Under the pieces are notes generated by a model. The model saw only the letters and a list, made by a program, of their open reading frames with translations. It was not told the origin of the DNA and made no database searches. From NCBI GenBank assembly GCA_003167255.1, contig PMTR01000074.1:1-64000 (forward strand): 64,000 bases of DNA, given 5' to 3'. Source of the DNA: Bryobacterales bacterium (GTDB lineage: Bacteria > Acidobacteriota > Terriglobia > Bryobacterales > Bryobacteraceae). The translations under genes were made by a program, and so were the position numbers. Below are positions 7,929-15,651 of this stretch, one piece after another. The first letter of the stretch is position 1. Each line of letters opens with the position of its first letter.

Positions 7929-8927
7929 TTAGCGGCTTTCGTACACATCTTCTTCGAGCGTCGCCGCGTCCGGAAACGGGCTCTGCTCGGCCCACGCCAC
8001 GGCCTCATCCACTTCGCGATGCACGGCGGCGCGCGCGCGGTCGAGCGCCTCCTGGCCGGCCCAGCCTTCCGCCAGCATGCGCGCCTCCAACCGCGTGATC
8101 GGGTCCATCTTGCCCCATTCCTCGAACAGGCCTTGCGGCACGTAGTGCGCGGCATCGTGCGCCGAATGGCCGGTCATGCGGAAGGTTTTGCACTCCAGAA
8201 GGTACGGACCCTTGCCCGATCCGGCGTGCGCACGGGCGCGCTGGGTGGCCTCGTGAACCGCCAGCACATCGTTGCCGTCCACGATCTCCGCCGGAATATT
8301 GTAAGCCGGCCCGCGGTCGGCCACGTTGGCGCAAGCCATCTGCGCGCTGAGCGGCGTGGAATACGCGTACTGGTTGTTATTGCAGATGAACACCACCGGC
8401 AGCTTCTGCACGGCCGCGAAATTCACGCCCTCGTGCCAGTCGCCGCGGCTGGTTGCGCCATCGCCGAAGTAACTGAAGGCCACGCCTTCGATGCCCTTGT
8501 AGCGCAGCGCCATGGCCACGCCCGCGGCCACCGGCACGGTGGCCGCCAGCGCGCTGATGATCGCGACGATCCCGTGCTTCAGATCGCCCATGTGCATGTT
8601 CCCGTCGCGGCCCCGCGTCAGCCCGCCTTCGCGCCCCATGTATTGCGCGAAAATGCGGCCCGCCGAAACGCCGCGAATCAGAAAGACCGCCAGATCGCGA
8701 TGCGCCGGCAGCATGACGTCGTCCGGCCGCGCCACCAGCGCCGTCCCCACCGGAATCGCTTCCTGCCCGCGCCCTACGTACACGCCGCCCACGATCTTCC
8801 CCTGGCGGTACAGTTTCCGCTCGATGCGGTCTTCGATTTCCCGCATCATCGACATGTAATACAGGCACCGCTCGGCCAGCGCGGCCTGTGGCTGTCGATC
8901 CATACCGATAGCTGGGGTGGTGCTCAT
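7929..8927 (-). CDS. 2-oxoacid dehydrogenase E1 alpha subunit
   Basis: Alpha subunit (332 aa) carrying the thiamine-diphosphate motif GDGATSRGDWHEGVNFA...CNNNQYA. It also has the GRGQEAIPVG, DGNMHMGD and HSAHDAAHYVP blocks of acetoin/pyruvate dehydrogenase E1 alpha. It forms an alpha2beta2 E1 with the downstream gene. I use the ATG at 8927 (MSTTPAIGMDRQ); a GTG at 8942 in the same frame is possible and neither has a strong ribosome site. The family usually begins close to DRQPQAALAERCLYYM, so either start gives a full-length protein. Confidence 0.92.
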   Translation of the reverse strand: MSTTPAIGMDRQPQAALAERCLYYMSMMREIEDRIERKLYRQGKIVGGVYVGRGQEAIPVGTALVARPDDVMLPAHRDLAVFLIRGVSAGRIFAQYMGREGGLTRGRDGNMHMGDLKHGIVAIISALAATVPVAAGVAMALRYKGIEGVAFSYFGDGATSRGDWHEGVNFAAVQKLPVVFICNNNQYAYSTPLSAQMACANVADRGPAYNIPAEIVDGNDVLAVHEATQRARAHAGSGKGPYLLECKTFRMTGHSAHDAAHYVPQGLFEEWGKMDPITRLEARMLAEGWAGQEALDRARAAVHREVDEAVAWAEQSPFPDAATLEEDVYESR

Positions 8928-9010
8928 GGGGAAAAGAATCACTGGCTCTGAATGATACGGGTAGTATAACGCGATTGCCGGCGCAGTCCGCCCGGCCGCG
9001 CCTGCTGATC

Positions 9011-10909
9011 CTACTGATCGAGCCCCATCCGTTTCTTCAGCGCCTCGAGCCTGGGATTGTGCTGCAGGCGGGCGAAGATCGGGTGGATGGCGATATTCAA
9101 CGCCTGAAATTCATGCGCCTGCGCGGAGCGCTCCAGCCATGTCACCGCCGTTTCGTCCTCACCCAGCATGGCGTAAACCAGGGCGAAGGAGTGCATCACC
9201 GTGCCGGGGTCCTGGGCGTGTTCTTCCAGTTGGTGGATCAGCTTGAGAGCCTCCTGGCGCTGCCCCATGCGCGCTCGCGCCATGGCCTCGAAGAACTGCG
9301 CCGGCGGGTAACGCTTCTCCAACTCCAGAATGCCCGGCAAGCCCAGCTCGGGATGGCCTTCAAAGACGTACCCCAGGTTGATCATGATTACCGGCGTCAG
9401 CGCGTTGGGCTGACGCGAACGCAGCATTTGGTACAACTCCCTTGCCTCCGCGTACCGCCCTTCCAGGTTCCGGCAAAGGGCCACGTTGTATCTCGACTCG
9501 AAGGGGTCCAGATCCTGGGCGCGCCGCAAGTGTTCGTCGGCCTGCGCGAACCGCCGCCGGTAGATCGACAGGTAGGCATACGTTGTTTCGGCGTACGACG
9601 ATGGTCCGGCGGTCAATGCAGCCTGTTCCTCCCGATCCGCGCCTCTCCAGTCCCATTGGTATTGCACCACCGCCATGGCAATGGCGGCGTGCGCCCTGGC
9701 CTGGTTCGGATCCAGTTCCACCGCTTTACGCCAAGCCGCCAGGCTGTTCTTCGTTTCGGCCTCTGTCCGGAAGGCGGTTCCTCTGACGATGGCTTGACTC
9801 CAGATGGCCACTCCCAAGCCGGTGTACGCGGCCGCATACTCCGGATCTCGCTCGATCGCGCGTTTAAAATACTGCTCGGCGCGGTTGATCGATTCGGTGG
9901 TCTGCTCCTCCAATTCGAAGCTGCCTCTCAGGAGCGCATCGTAGGCTTCGCCATCGCGCACGGTGTGCCCGCGCGGGGCCGGAACCGCCCCGGCCTTCAG
10001 ATTCGCCGCGATGGCCGCCGCCAGTTCCGACTGCACCGTGTACACATCCGAAGCCTGGCGTTCGTAGGTGTTCGACCAGAGATACGATCTGTCCGAAACC
10101 CGCTCCAAATGGGCCACAATCTTGACCCGGTCCCCGTACCGCTCAACGCTGCCCTCCAGCACCGTCGCCACGTTGAGCTGACGGCCTACGTCGCGGATGT
10201 CCGGGTTCTTTCCTTTGAACTGGAAGGCCGAAGATCGCGCAATCACGCGGATGGTCTTGATGTGCGAGAGCTCATCGGTGATTTCATCGGTCAGCCCGTC
10301 GCTGAAGTATTGGTTGGCCGGATCGGCGCTCAGGTTGGCAAACGGCAGGACCGCAATGGAAGGCGGCGCGCCATCCCAGGGCCGGGCAACCAGGCAGTAA
10401 ACCACCACGGCGCTGGCGGCCACGCAACCGGCGGCCAGAAGCGCCTTTCGAGTGCGACCCCGGCGAGGCTGGCCGGGCAGCGTCTCAGGCTCCTTCCTGG
10501 ATTCGTCCGCCGTCTCTGCTGCCGCCTCGCCCACCACCGGCAAGCCAACCACGCGCCGTTCAAACTGCGCTGCGTAGCCGCCCTTGGGCAGGCTGATGAC
10601 GATCTCATCTGCCTGGCCCGGTCCGGCATAGTATTCCGCCAGCTTGAAACGCAATTGGCGGGCTTCCACGCGCACCACCGGGTCGGTCCGCGGGTTGTAG
10701 CTCCCGTTGCGCCCGAACACCTCCAGCCCGAGGGCGTACTCCTTCAGGTCCTCGACTCTGCCTTGCAGCGTCCGCTCCACCACGTACCGCAAGAACCGGC
10801 TGAGGCGGGCGGTATTGAGGAAGGTCTTGCTGGCGAGGATCGACTCCAGTTCGCGGGTCACCAGATCCGCGGGAATCGGGATCTCAACCGAGCCAGATAG
10901 TTCCGCCAT
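9011..10909 (-). CDS. membrane regulator with TolB/FlgO-like and TPR domains
   Basis: A 632-residue protein of a type expanded in Solibacter. Residues 1-120 are a DNA-binding-like domain (LSRFLRYVVERTLQG, then FGRNGSYNPRTDPVVRVEARQLR) found at the start of such regulators. A basic linker (RRGRTRKA) and one membrane span (about 155-175) follow. A beta-rich FlgO/TolB-N-like domain spans about 183-290 (IAVLPFANLSADPANQYFSDGL). TPR-like helices (AAYTGLGVAIWSQA, PFESRYNVALCRNLEGRY) run to the C-terminus. This architecture suggests a CadC-like one-component sensor with a cytoplasmic DNA-binding head and a periplasmic sensor; ligand and targets unknown. It is transcribed divergently from the 11022 gene cluster, a candidate target. 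Confidence 0.8.
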   Translation of the reverse strand: MAELSGSVEIPIPADLVTRELESILASKTFLNTARLSRFLRYVVERTLQGRVEDLKEYALGLEVFGRNGSYNPRTDPVVRVEARQLRFKLAEYYAGPGQADEIVISLPKGGYAAQFERRVVGLPVVGEAAAETADESRKEPETLPGQPRRGRTRKALLAAGCVAASAVVVYCLVARPWDGAPPSIAVLPFANLSADPANQYFSDGLTDEITDELSHIKTIRVIARSSAFQFKGKNPDIRDVGRQLNVATVLEGSVERYGDRVKIVAHLERVSDRSYLWSNTYERQASDVYTVQSELAAAIAANLKAGAVPAPRGHTVRDGEAYDALLRGSFELEEQTTESINRAEQYFKRAIERDPEYAAAYTGLGVAIWSQAIVRGTAFRTEAETKNSLAAWRKAVELDPNQARAHAAIAMAVVQYQWDWRGADREEQAALTAGPSSYAETTYAYLSIYRRRFAQADEHLRRAQDLDPFESRYNVALCRNLEGRYAEARELYQMLRSRQPNALTPVIMINLGYVFEGHPELGLPGILELEKRYPPAQFFEAMARARMGQRQEALKLIHQLEEHAQDPGTVMHSFALVYAMLGEDETAVTWLERSAQAHEFQALNIAIHPIFARLQHNPRLEALKKRMGLDQ

Positions 10910-11021
10910 AAACCCAGGCCCCCTGAAATGTGCAGGTTCCCAGTGTATAGAATCGGTTACCTACCGTCAAACTACCCCAATTTACTTGCCTTGCCGCTTC
11001 TTCCGTGACAAACTCTCTTCG

Positions 11022-12137
11022 ATGCTTCACAAGCGACTGCACTGGGTGGCGGGCGCTCTCTTCCTCCTGGCCAACTCCGCCGCCGCACAGACCACTTATG
11101 CGGATGCGCTCTTCAGTATCCAGGTGCCTGCCGGATGGCAAGCCGCCAAGCTGAACAATCAACCCGATGGCGTGAGCATCACAAAAGGCGGGTCTTACGT
11201 CAACGCGGGGGTAGGGCCCGGCCAGAACGGGAATGGCCAGTCGGCCAAGGACCTGTCAGCCGGTTACGAAAAGGGCCTCGGGCCGGGGTGCCAGGCGCTC
11301 AAGCACTTGGATGCGACATTGGCCAGCTTGCCGGCCAGCTATCTGTTACTCTCCTGCAACGACCCGCAAGCAGGTCCCCTCACGATGTCGGTCTCCATCG
11401 CCACGTCGCACGGCGATGTCGTGTTTTTTAACACGGGAGGGCTTGCCGCGGAGTACGCTGGCGACCAGGCCGCATTCGATGCCATGGAGAAGAGTTTCCG
11501 CCTCAACCCCGGCAACGCCGCTCCGCCCACCGCCGCGAAAGCGCCCGCCAACACCGGCCAGATGGCAGCCCTGGAGAGAGCCTGCGCAGCCGGCGTCTTC
11601 ACACCCGAGGAATGCACCGCAAAACGGGCAGCCTTGAGCGCCGCCGCCGCGCCGCCCGCCGTTCCCAACGCGCCAGCCGCCGGAGGCGACCAGATGTATC
11701 GCGACCCAGGCGGCCGTTTCACCGTGTCGGTTCCGCAGGGTTGGGCCTTGGCTCCGCAGGGACCGAACGGCGCCGCCGGGGTCCAGATTACGCAAGGGTT
11801 GAGTTGGATGATGATCGGCCCGTTCGGCGGAACCAAGGGGCCCGGTGATGTAGTCGACAGCTTGCAAAAACAGTTTGCCGGTACATACAAGAACTTCGCC
11901 CAGACCAGCCACAACCCATTCCAACTCAACGGCCGGGAAGCCTCCCTGGGAATGTATACGGGCGTGAATCCAAAGGGCACGCCGGTTTCCCTGGTAATCA
12001 TCGGGGTCGCAGGCCCGCGCCAAACCCAGTTCGCCATCTTCAGCTCGGTGCCGCAGGGCGACAACGCCGCCGTCAGCAACGCCATGACGAGCATCTTAAA
12101 CAGCATTCAGTTCTTGGGGGACGTGAACCATGAGTAA
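11022..12137 (+). CDS. secreted protein with duplicated domain and SHOCT-like motif
   Basis: Exported 371-residue protein; the signal peptide MLHKRLHWVAGALFLLANSAAAQ fixes the ATG at 11022 rather than the longer ORF. It has two related beta-rich domains: one opens with YADALFSIQVPAGWQ, the other with YRDPGGRFTVSVPQGWA, each followed by an xVxITxG strand. A linker between them carries the helical hairpin MAALERACAAGVFTPEECTAKRAAL, which resembles SHOCT. No enzyme motif is visible. The gene overlaps the next by 8 bases, and the same hairpin recurs in both following proteins, so the three probably work together. Function unknown. Confidence 0.75.
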   Translation: MLHKRLHWVAGALFLLANSAAAQTTYADALFSIQVPAGWQAAKLNNQPDGVSITKGGSYVNAGVGPGQNGNGQSAKDLSAGYEKGLGPGCQALKHLDATLASLPASYLLLSCNDPQAGPLTMSVSIATSHGDVVFFNTGGLAAEYAGDQAAFDAMEKSFRLNPGNAAPPTAAKAPANTGQMAALERACAAGVFTPEECTAKRAALSAAAAPPAVPNAPAAGGDQMYRDPGGRFTVSVPQGWALAPQGPNGAAGVQITQGLSWMMIGPFGGTKGPGDVVDSLQKQFAGTYKNFAQTSHNPFQLNGREASLGMYTGVNPKGTPVSLVIIGVAGPRQTQFAIFSSVPQGDNAAVSNAMTSILNSIQFLGDVNHE

Positions 12138-12396
12138 GCTCCGCATCGCCGCGTTAGTCATCGGCTTGATTGCCGCCGGTATCACGCTCGTGTCCCACTT
12201 TCAGCAACGGCAAGCGGAACAAGCCGCACAATTGGATACCTACGGCGAAAAGATGGATGACGAGGTACGGATTGCTCGCGACGCCCTGGTGCAGTCGGGC
12301 AACATGACCGCGGCGGAATTCGATGCCCGTCTGCGGGCTATGAAGAGCACCGCTGCGCCTGCAGACGCAGCGGCGCCAACGGGGAGTGCGAAATGA
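12130..12396 (+). CDS. small membrane protein with SHOCT-like hairpin
   Basis: An 88-residue protein: an N-terminal membrane anchor (LRIAALVIGLIAAGITLVSHF), a short polar linker, and the hairpin VRIARDALVQSGNMTAAEFDARLRAMK, then a low-complexity Ala/Pro tail. The start overlaps the previous gene by 8 bases and the stop overlaps the next start (ATGA), so translation is probably coupled. SHOCT-type hairpins are short oligomerisation or protein-binding elements, which would let this anchor recruit its operon partners. That role is inferred. Confidence 0.7.
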   Translation: MSKLRIAALVIGLIAAGITLVSHFQQRQAEQAAQLDTYGEKMDDEVRIARDALVQSGNMTAAEFDARLRAMKSTAAPADAAAPTGSAK

Positions 12397-13934
12397 AGAC
12401 TGAGTACACCGTTTCATCAATACCCTCACGTGTTCCACGAAGAACGCTCCCTCACGGTCGCGGCGCCGATCGGAGCCGCGCGCGTCAGCAAGCGGTCTGG
12501 CAATACGTGAACGAACTTCTGAAACCACGTACCAAACCGGCGCGCACCGGGGGATTTCGTTACCTGATGGCGTGCTTGGCACTGGCAATGTTTCTCGCCG
12601 GCTGCGGCATTGTCCACAGCCAGCAGAAAGCGCAGGCCCAAGATATCGATCCCCAAAGAAAAGCGGCTCTCGACGACGCGATGAGGAACGGCCTCCTCAC
12701 CCAGCAGGAGTACAACGCCAAGCTGCAAGCGCTCAAGGCCGCAACAGCACCCGCGCGACCCGCGGCGCCGGGCATCGACCCTTCCCGGATGGCCGCCGGT
12801 CGAGCGGATGACGGCAGATCGACTCCGAAAGGCATGCAAACGGCGTTCATCCACGACCCCGTCCTGGATCAGGACGCCTTTGGGGTCCGGTTCCCTGCCA
12901 AGTGGCACTTTCAGGGCACGATCCTACAAGGCACCCAGTGCAGCTCGATTCCATTTCCGGTCTTCCGCGTTTTCAGTCCGGATGGTCTGACTGTATTGGA
13001 ACGCCTGCCACGCTTCGATTGGGGCTGGGGCGGGATCTGGCGCTATGCTACGGACCAGGGCGACTGCCTGCCGCTCAAGGAGGCGATGAGCGCCAAGGAC
13101 TTCCTGAAATACATCTCGGCCTTGCTGAAGGTCGAGTACATTGGCGAGGAACCGGTCCCACAGTACATGGTCGATGCGGGCAACGCGAACCTCAAGCAGC
13201 TCAGTGACGCTTACGCGCCGTTATGGCGCAACAGCGGCTCGCAGCCACCGGTCCAGACTGAGCAGATGGCTCGTGCAACCGTGCGCTACAGGAACGGCAG
13301 CTTCACCATGAAAGGCCAGCTCCACGCGACCGTTGATTGCTCCCAGGTCTATTATAGCAGCGTTGTCCCGGGCGCCCCGCCAGAGGTGAGTAATAGCTGC
13401 TGGGCCCTGGTCGGATACATACACGCTCCGGAGGCCCAATACCAGGCCGCCATTACCCTGTTGGACCAAGCTGGGGGGTTCGACATTCCCGAGTGGGCAA
13501 GCGCCTGGCTGGCTAACAGTAACCAGAAGGCGCAGGCGGTCATCAATGGGATACGGATTGAGGGCGATAGGGCGCTTGCAGCCAACGCGGCGCAGTTCGA
13601 GCACACCCAGAAAGTGCGGCAGCAGATGCATGAGGAATTTATGTCCACCATGCAGCGCGGCACCACTTTGTCCATGAACCGCGCCAACGAGATCGCAAAT
13701 CGCAATCACACTATCGCGTCGGACTGGGTGGACTACTCGCTCGATCAGCAGACCGTCCGCGACCCGAATACCGGGCAAATCAACAAGGTGTCGAGCGCAT
13801 ACACCTATACATGGATCGATAGCTCCGGCACGGCCAGCTACCAGACTCTGTACCCCGATGCCAATCCCAACGGTATCTTGCAAGGCAATTGGACCCGCCA
13901 GCAGCAGGTCCACGGCGACGGCACCAACAAGTAG
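12393..13934 (+). CDS. putative lipoprotein with SHOCT-like hairpin; REP in N-terminal region
   Basis: 513 codons from ATG 12393 (GGGGAG 6 bases upstream, ATGA overlap with the previous gene). Residues about 10-32 (RTLPHGRGADRSRARQQAV) are the translation of a dispersed palindromic repeat, not real protein-family sequence. The mature protein probably begins at the lipoprotein signal MACLALAMFLAGC (ATG 12567, lipobox LAGC), so 12567 is a serious alternative start. After the lipidated Cys comes the hairpin ALDDAMRNGLLTQQEYNAKLQAL, also seen in the two upstream genes, then a ~400-residue domain with no family I recognise (AYTYTWIDSSGTASYQTL near the end). Probably an envelope protein of the same system. 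Confidence 0.68.
   Translation: MKTEYTVSSIPSRVPRRTLPHGRGADRSRARQQAVWQYVNELLKPRTKPARTGGFRYLMACLALAMFLAGCGIVHSQQKAQAQDIDPQRKAALDDAMRNGLLTQQEYNAKLQALKAATAPARPAAPGIDPSRMAAGRADDGRSTPKGMQTAFIHDPVLDQDAFGVRFPAKWHFQGTILQGTQCSSIPFPVFRVFSPDGLTVLERLPRFDWGWGGIWRYATDQGDCLPLKEAMSAKDFLKYISALLKVEYIGEEPVPQYMVDAGNANLKQLSDAYAPLWRNSGSQPPVQTEQMARATVRYRNGSFTMKGQLHATVDCSQVYYSSVVPGAPPEVSNSCWALVGYIHAPEAQYQAAITLLDQAGGFDIPEWASAWLANSNQKAQAVINGIRIEGDRALAANAAQFEHTQKVRQQMHEEFMSTMQRGTTLSMNRANEIANRNHTIASDWVDYSLDQQTVRDPNTGQINKVSSAYTYTWIDSSGTASYQTLYPDANPNGILQGNWTRQQQVHGDGTNK
12443..12464 (+). repeat. dispersed palindromic repeat copy 1
   Basis: AACGCTCCCTCACGGTCGCGGC, followed by GCCGATCGGAGCCGCGCG, which folds back on it. The core matches the copies at 48095-48118 (inverted), 48148-48171 and 58769-58790. 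It lies inside the open reading frame of the putative lipoprotein gene. Confidence 0.8.
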
Positions 13935-13991
13935 AGACTTAAATCCACCGGGCCCGCTCGCGCGGCACAGGGGGCCCTCCCGGTTGCACGC

Positions 13992-15104
13992 ATGATGCAA
14001 GTCATTCTAGTTTTTGTCGCCGTCCTTACCGCCCTTGGCGCCTGGCGCGCCTGGCGGCGCAGCCCGCTCTACTCCGTCAAGGCCAACTTCCAGCTTGCCG
14101 CCATCTTCCTGCTGATGGCGGCTGCCTTGGCGGCGGTTCCGTTAGCCATCTTCTCCGGGCCGGTCAGCCATTCGCCATGGGCGCAGGCGATCCTGGCAAT
14201 CGTTGCCGGACTGGCGCTACTGACCGGGTCCACGGCAGGCATCCTCCGGATCACCGACGGACGCGTGGCGCAGTTGCCGCCGTCGGCGCAACTGGTCACT
14301 ATCCACCGCCGCAAACTGCACCGTTGGCTCTGGCGAGCCGGGGTGGTCTTGCTGATTGCCGCGGGGGCGGCCTTGACCTTGCCCGCCTCCTGGAAGGGCC
14401 TGCCATTGATGCTTGGCGGAATTGATATCCTTCTGTGCGGCTCCGTGCTGTTTCCTCTCTATATGCGGGCGCGCCGGTTCGACCGTGGCATTTCAGCCCT
14501 GGTCGCCGGCCCTTGGACCCACTGGCAATATACGCCGGCTCAATGGGAATCCTGGGCTACGAATCAACTGGCGTGGGAGCGGTCCAAGCTGACGACGATC
14601 GCCTGGAGGCGGGAGTGGTCCAAGATGCTGATTGGCTTCTTGGTCATGGCGTCGATCTTTGCGGGTTTCTCCTGGTTAATGGTCGACGGAAGCGCCTGGG
14701 ATAAGGTCGCCGCGGCCGCCGGCGGCATGGCCCTTGTGCTGGTAACCATCATCTGCGTGAACCGGTTCAATCGCACCGAGTGTGAGCGCCGCTACCGCCG
14801 CATGCTTGCCGCACCTCCGGAGGCCTATTTCGGCGCCGAAGGCCTCTTTTGCAGCGGGGAATACTCACCGTGGGTGCTCTCCGGCAGTTACCTGGTGGAA
14901 GCCACCGCTCCGCGCGATCCGCCGGCCCGCCTGGTCTTGATGTTTCAAACCTTCAGAAGCAGCAACTTCGGCGGCAGTTCGGTGCGCGTGGCCAAGCGGA
15001 TTCCCGTCCCGGAAGGCGGCGAGCGAGACCTGGAACTGCTGCAGCAGAAACTGCGTGCGTGCTGCCCCAAAGCCACCGTGCATCTGATGGCCCCGGTGCC
15101 GTAG
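13992..15104 (+). CDS. polytopic membrane protein, unknown
   Basis: A 370-residue protein. Hydrophobic segments lie near the N-terminus (VILVFVAVLTALGAW), at about 37-55, 61-80, 112-130, 135-155, and a pair around 218-235 and 245-260. A ~110-residue soluble C-terminal part (AEGLFCSGEYSPWVLSGSYL onward) follows; its hydrophobic profile resembles a small PH-like or YcxB-like tail, but I cannot assign it. It begins 57 bases after the putative lipoprotein gene on the same strand, so it may be the fourth gene of that operon. Confidence 0.65.
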   Translation: MMQVILVFVAVLTALGAWRAWRRSPLYSVKANFQLAAIFLLMAAALAAVPLAIFSGPVSHSPWAQAILAIVAGLALLTGSTAGILRITDGRVAQLPPSAQLVTIHRRKLHRWLWRAGVVLLIAAGAALTLPASWKGLPLMLGGIDILLCGSVLFPLYMRARRFDRGISALVAGPWTHWQYTPAQWESWATNQLAWERSKLTTIAWRREWSKMLIGFLVMASIFAGFSWLMVDGSAWDKVAAAAGGMALVLVTIICVNRFNRTECERRYRRMLAAPPEAYFGAEGLFCSGEYSPWVLSGSYLVEATAPRDPPARLVLMFQTFRSSNFGGSSVRVAKRIPVPEGGERDLELLQQKLRACCPKATVHLMAPVP

Positions 15105-15206
15105 TGCATACGGGTTCGACTTTCTCGCCAAGACCGGGAAGCCAGTCAGGGCGGTTTTGCGCGAGGAGCGGGCGCGCTCCTCGTTGATATAGTCTTGGAG
15201 GTATTG

Positions 15207-15641
15207 ATGGAAAACTCAATCCTGGGCATTGGCAACTCCGCCGCGCCGGCGTATTCGCTGTTCGACTCTCGCGCCGTCGCCCTCGCGACGTTTCTTGGTT
15301 CGCCTCTGGCCGGCTGCGCCATCATGGCCGTAAACTATAACCGCCTCGGCAACTCCGCCTCGGCCGTGCGGGCCGTTGTGGCGGGATTTGTTTCCACCGG
15401 TCTACTGCTGTACCTCTCGTTCAGCACTGACTCCGGGTTGCTCCATGTCCTGCCGTTACTTCTGATGCTTCTGATGATATGGATCGCGAAGGGCTTGCAG
15501 GGTGACGACGTGGAACAACACGTCCGCCAGGGCGGCAAGTTGGCTTCGCGCTGGTGGGCCGCCGGCATCGGTCTCGCCGCCATGGCGGTGCTCCTTCTGG
15601 TGGTGTGGGCATGCCTGGGGTTTGCACCGCTGACAAGCTGA
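15207..15641 (+). CDS. small polytopic membrane protein, unknown
   Basis: A 144-residue protein with about four membrane segments (ALATFLGSPLAGCAIMAVNYN; AVVAGFVSTGLLLYLSF; LLHVLPLLLMLLMIWIA; AGIGLAAMAVLLLVVWACLG). The ATG at 15207 is chosen because GGAGG sits 5 bases upstream; the track start at 15195 is a TTG inside that ribosome site. No family recognised. Probably the last gene of the 11022-15641 cluster; it converges on the carboxypeptidase-regulatory gene with a 10-base gap. Confidence 0.62.
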   Translation: MENSILGIGNSAAPAYSLFDSRAVALATFLGSPLAGCAIMAVNYNRLGNSASAVRAVVAGFVSTGLLLYLSFSTDSGLLHVLPLLLMLLMIWIAKGLQGDDVEQHVRQGGKLASRWWAAGIGLAAMAVLLLVVWACLGFAPLTS

Positions 15642-15651
15642 CGGGCTGTCG

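Noticed and set aside
12154-12588. Minus-strand ORF containing PLADARGSD
   Set aside because: This string is the translation of the dispersed palindromic repeat, not evidence for a gene.
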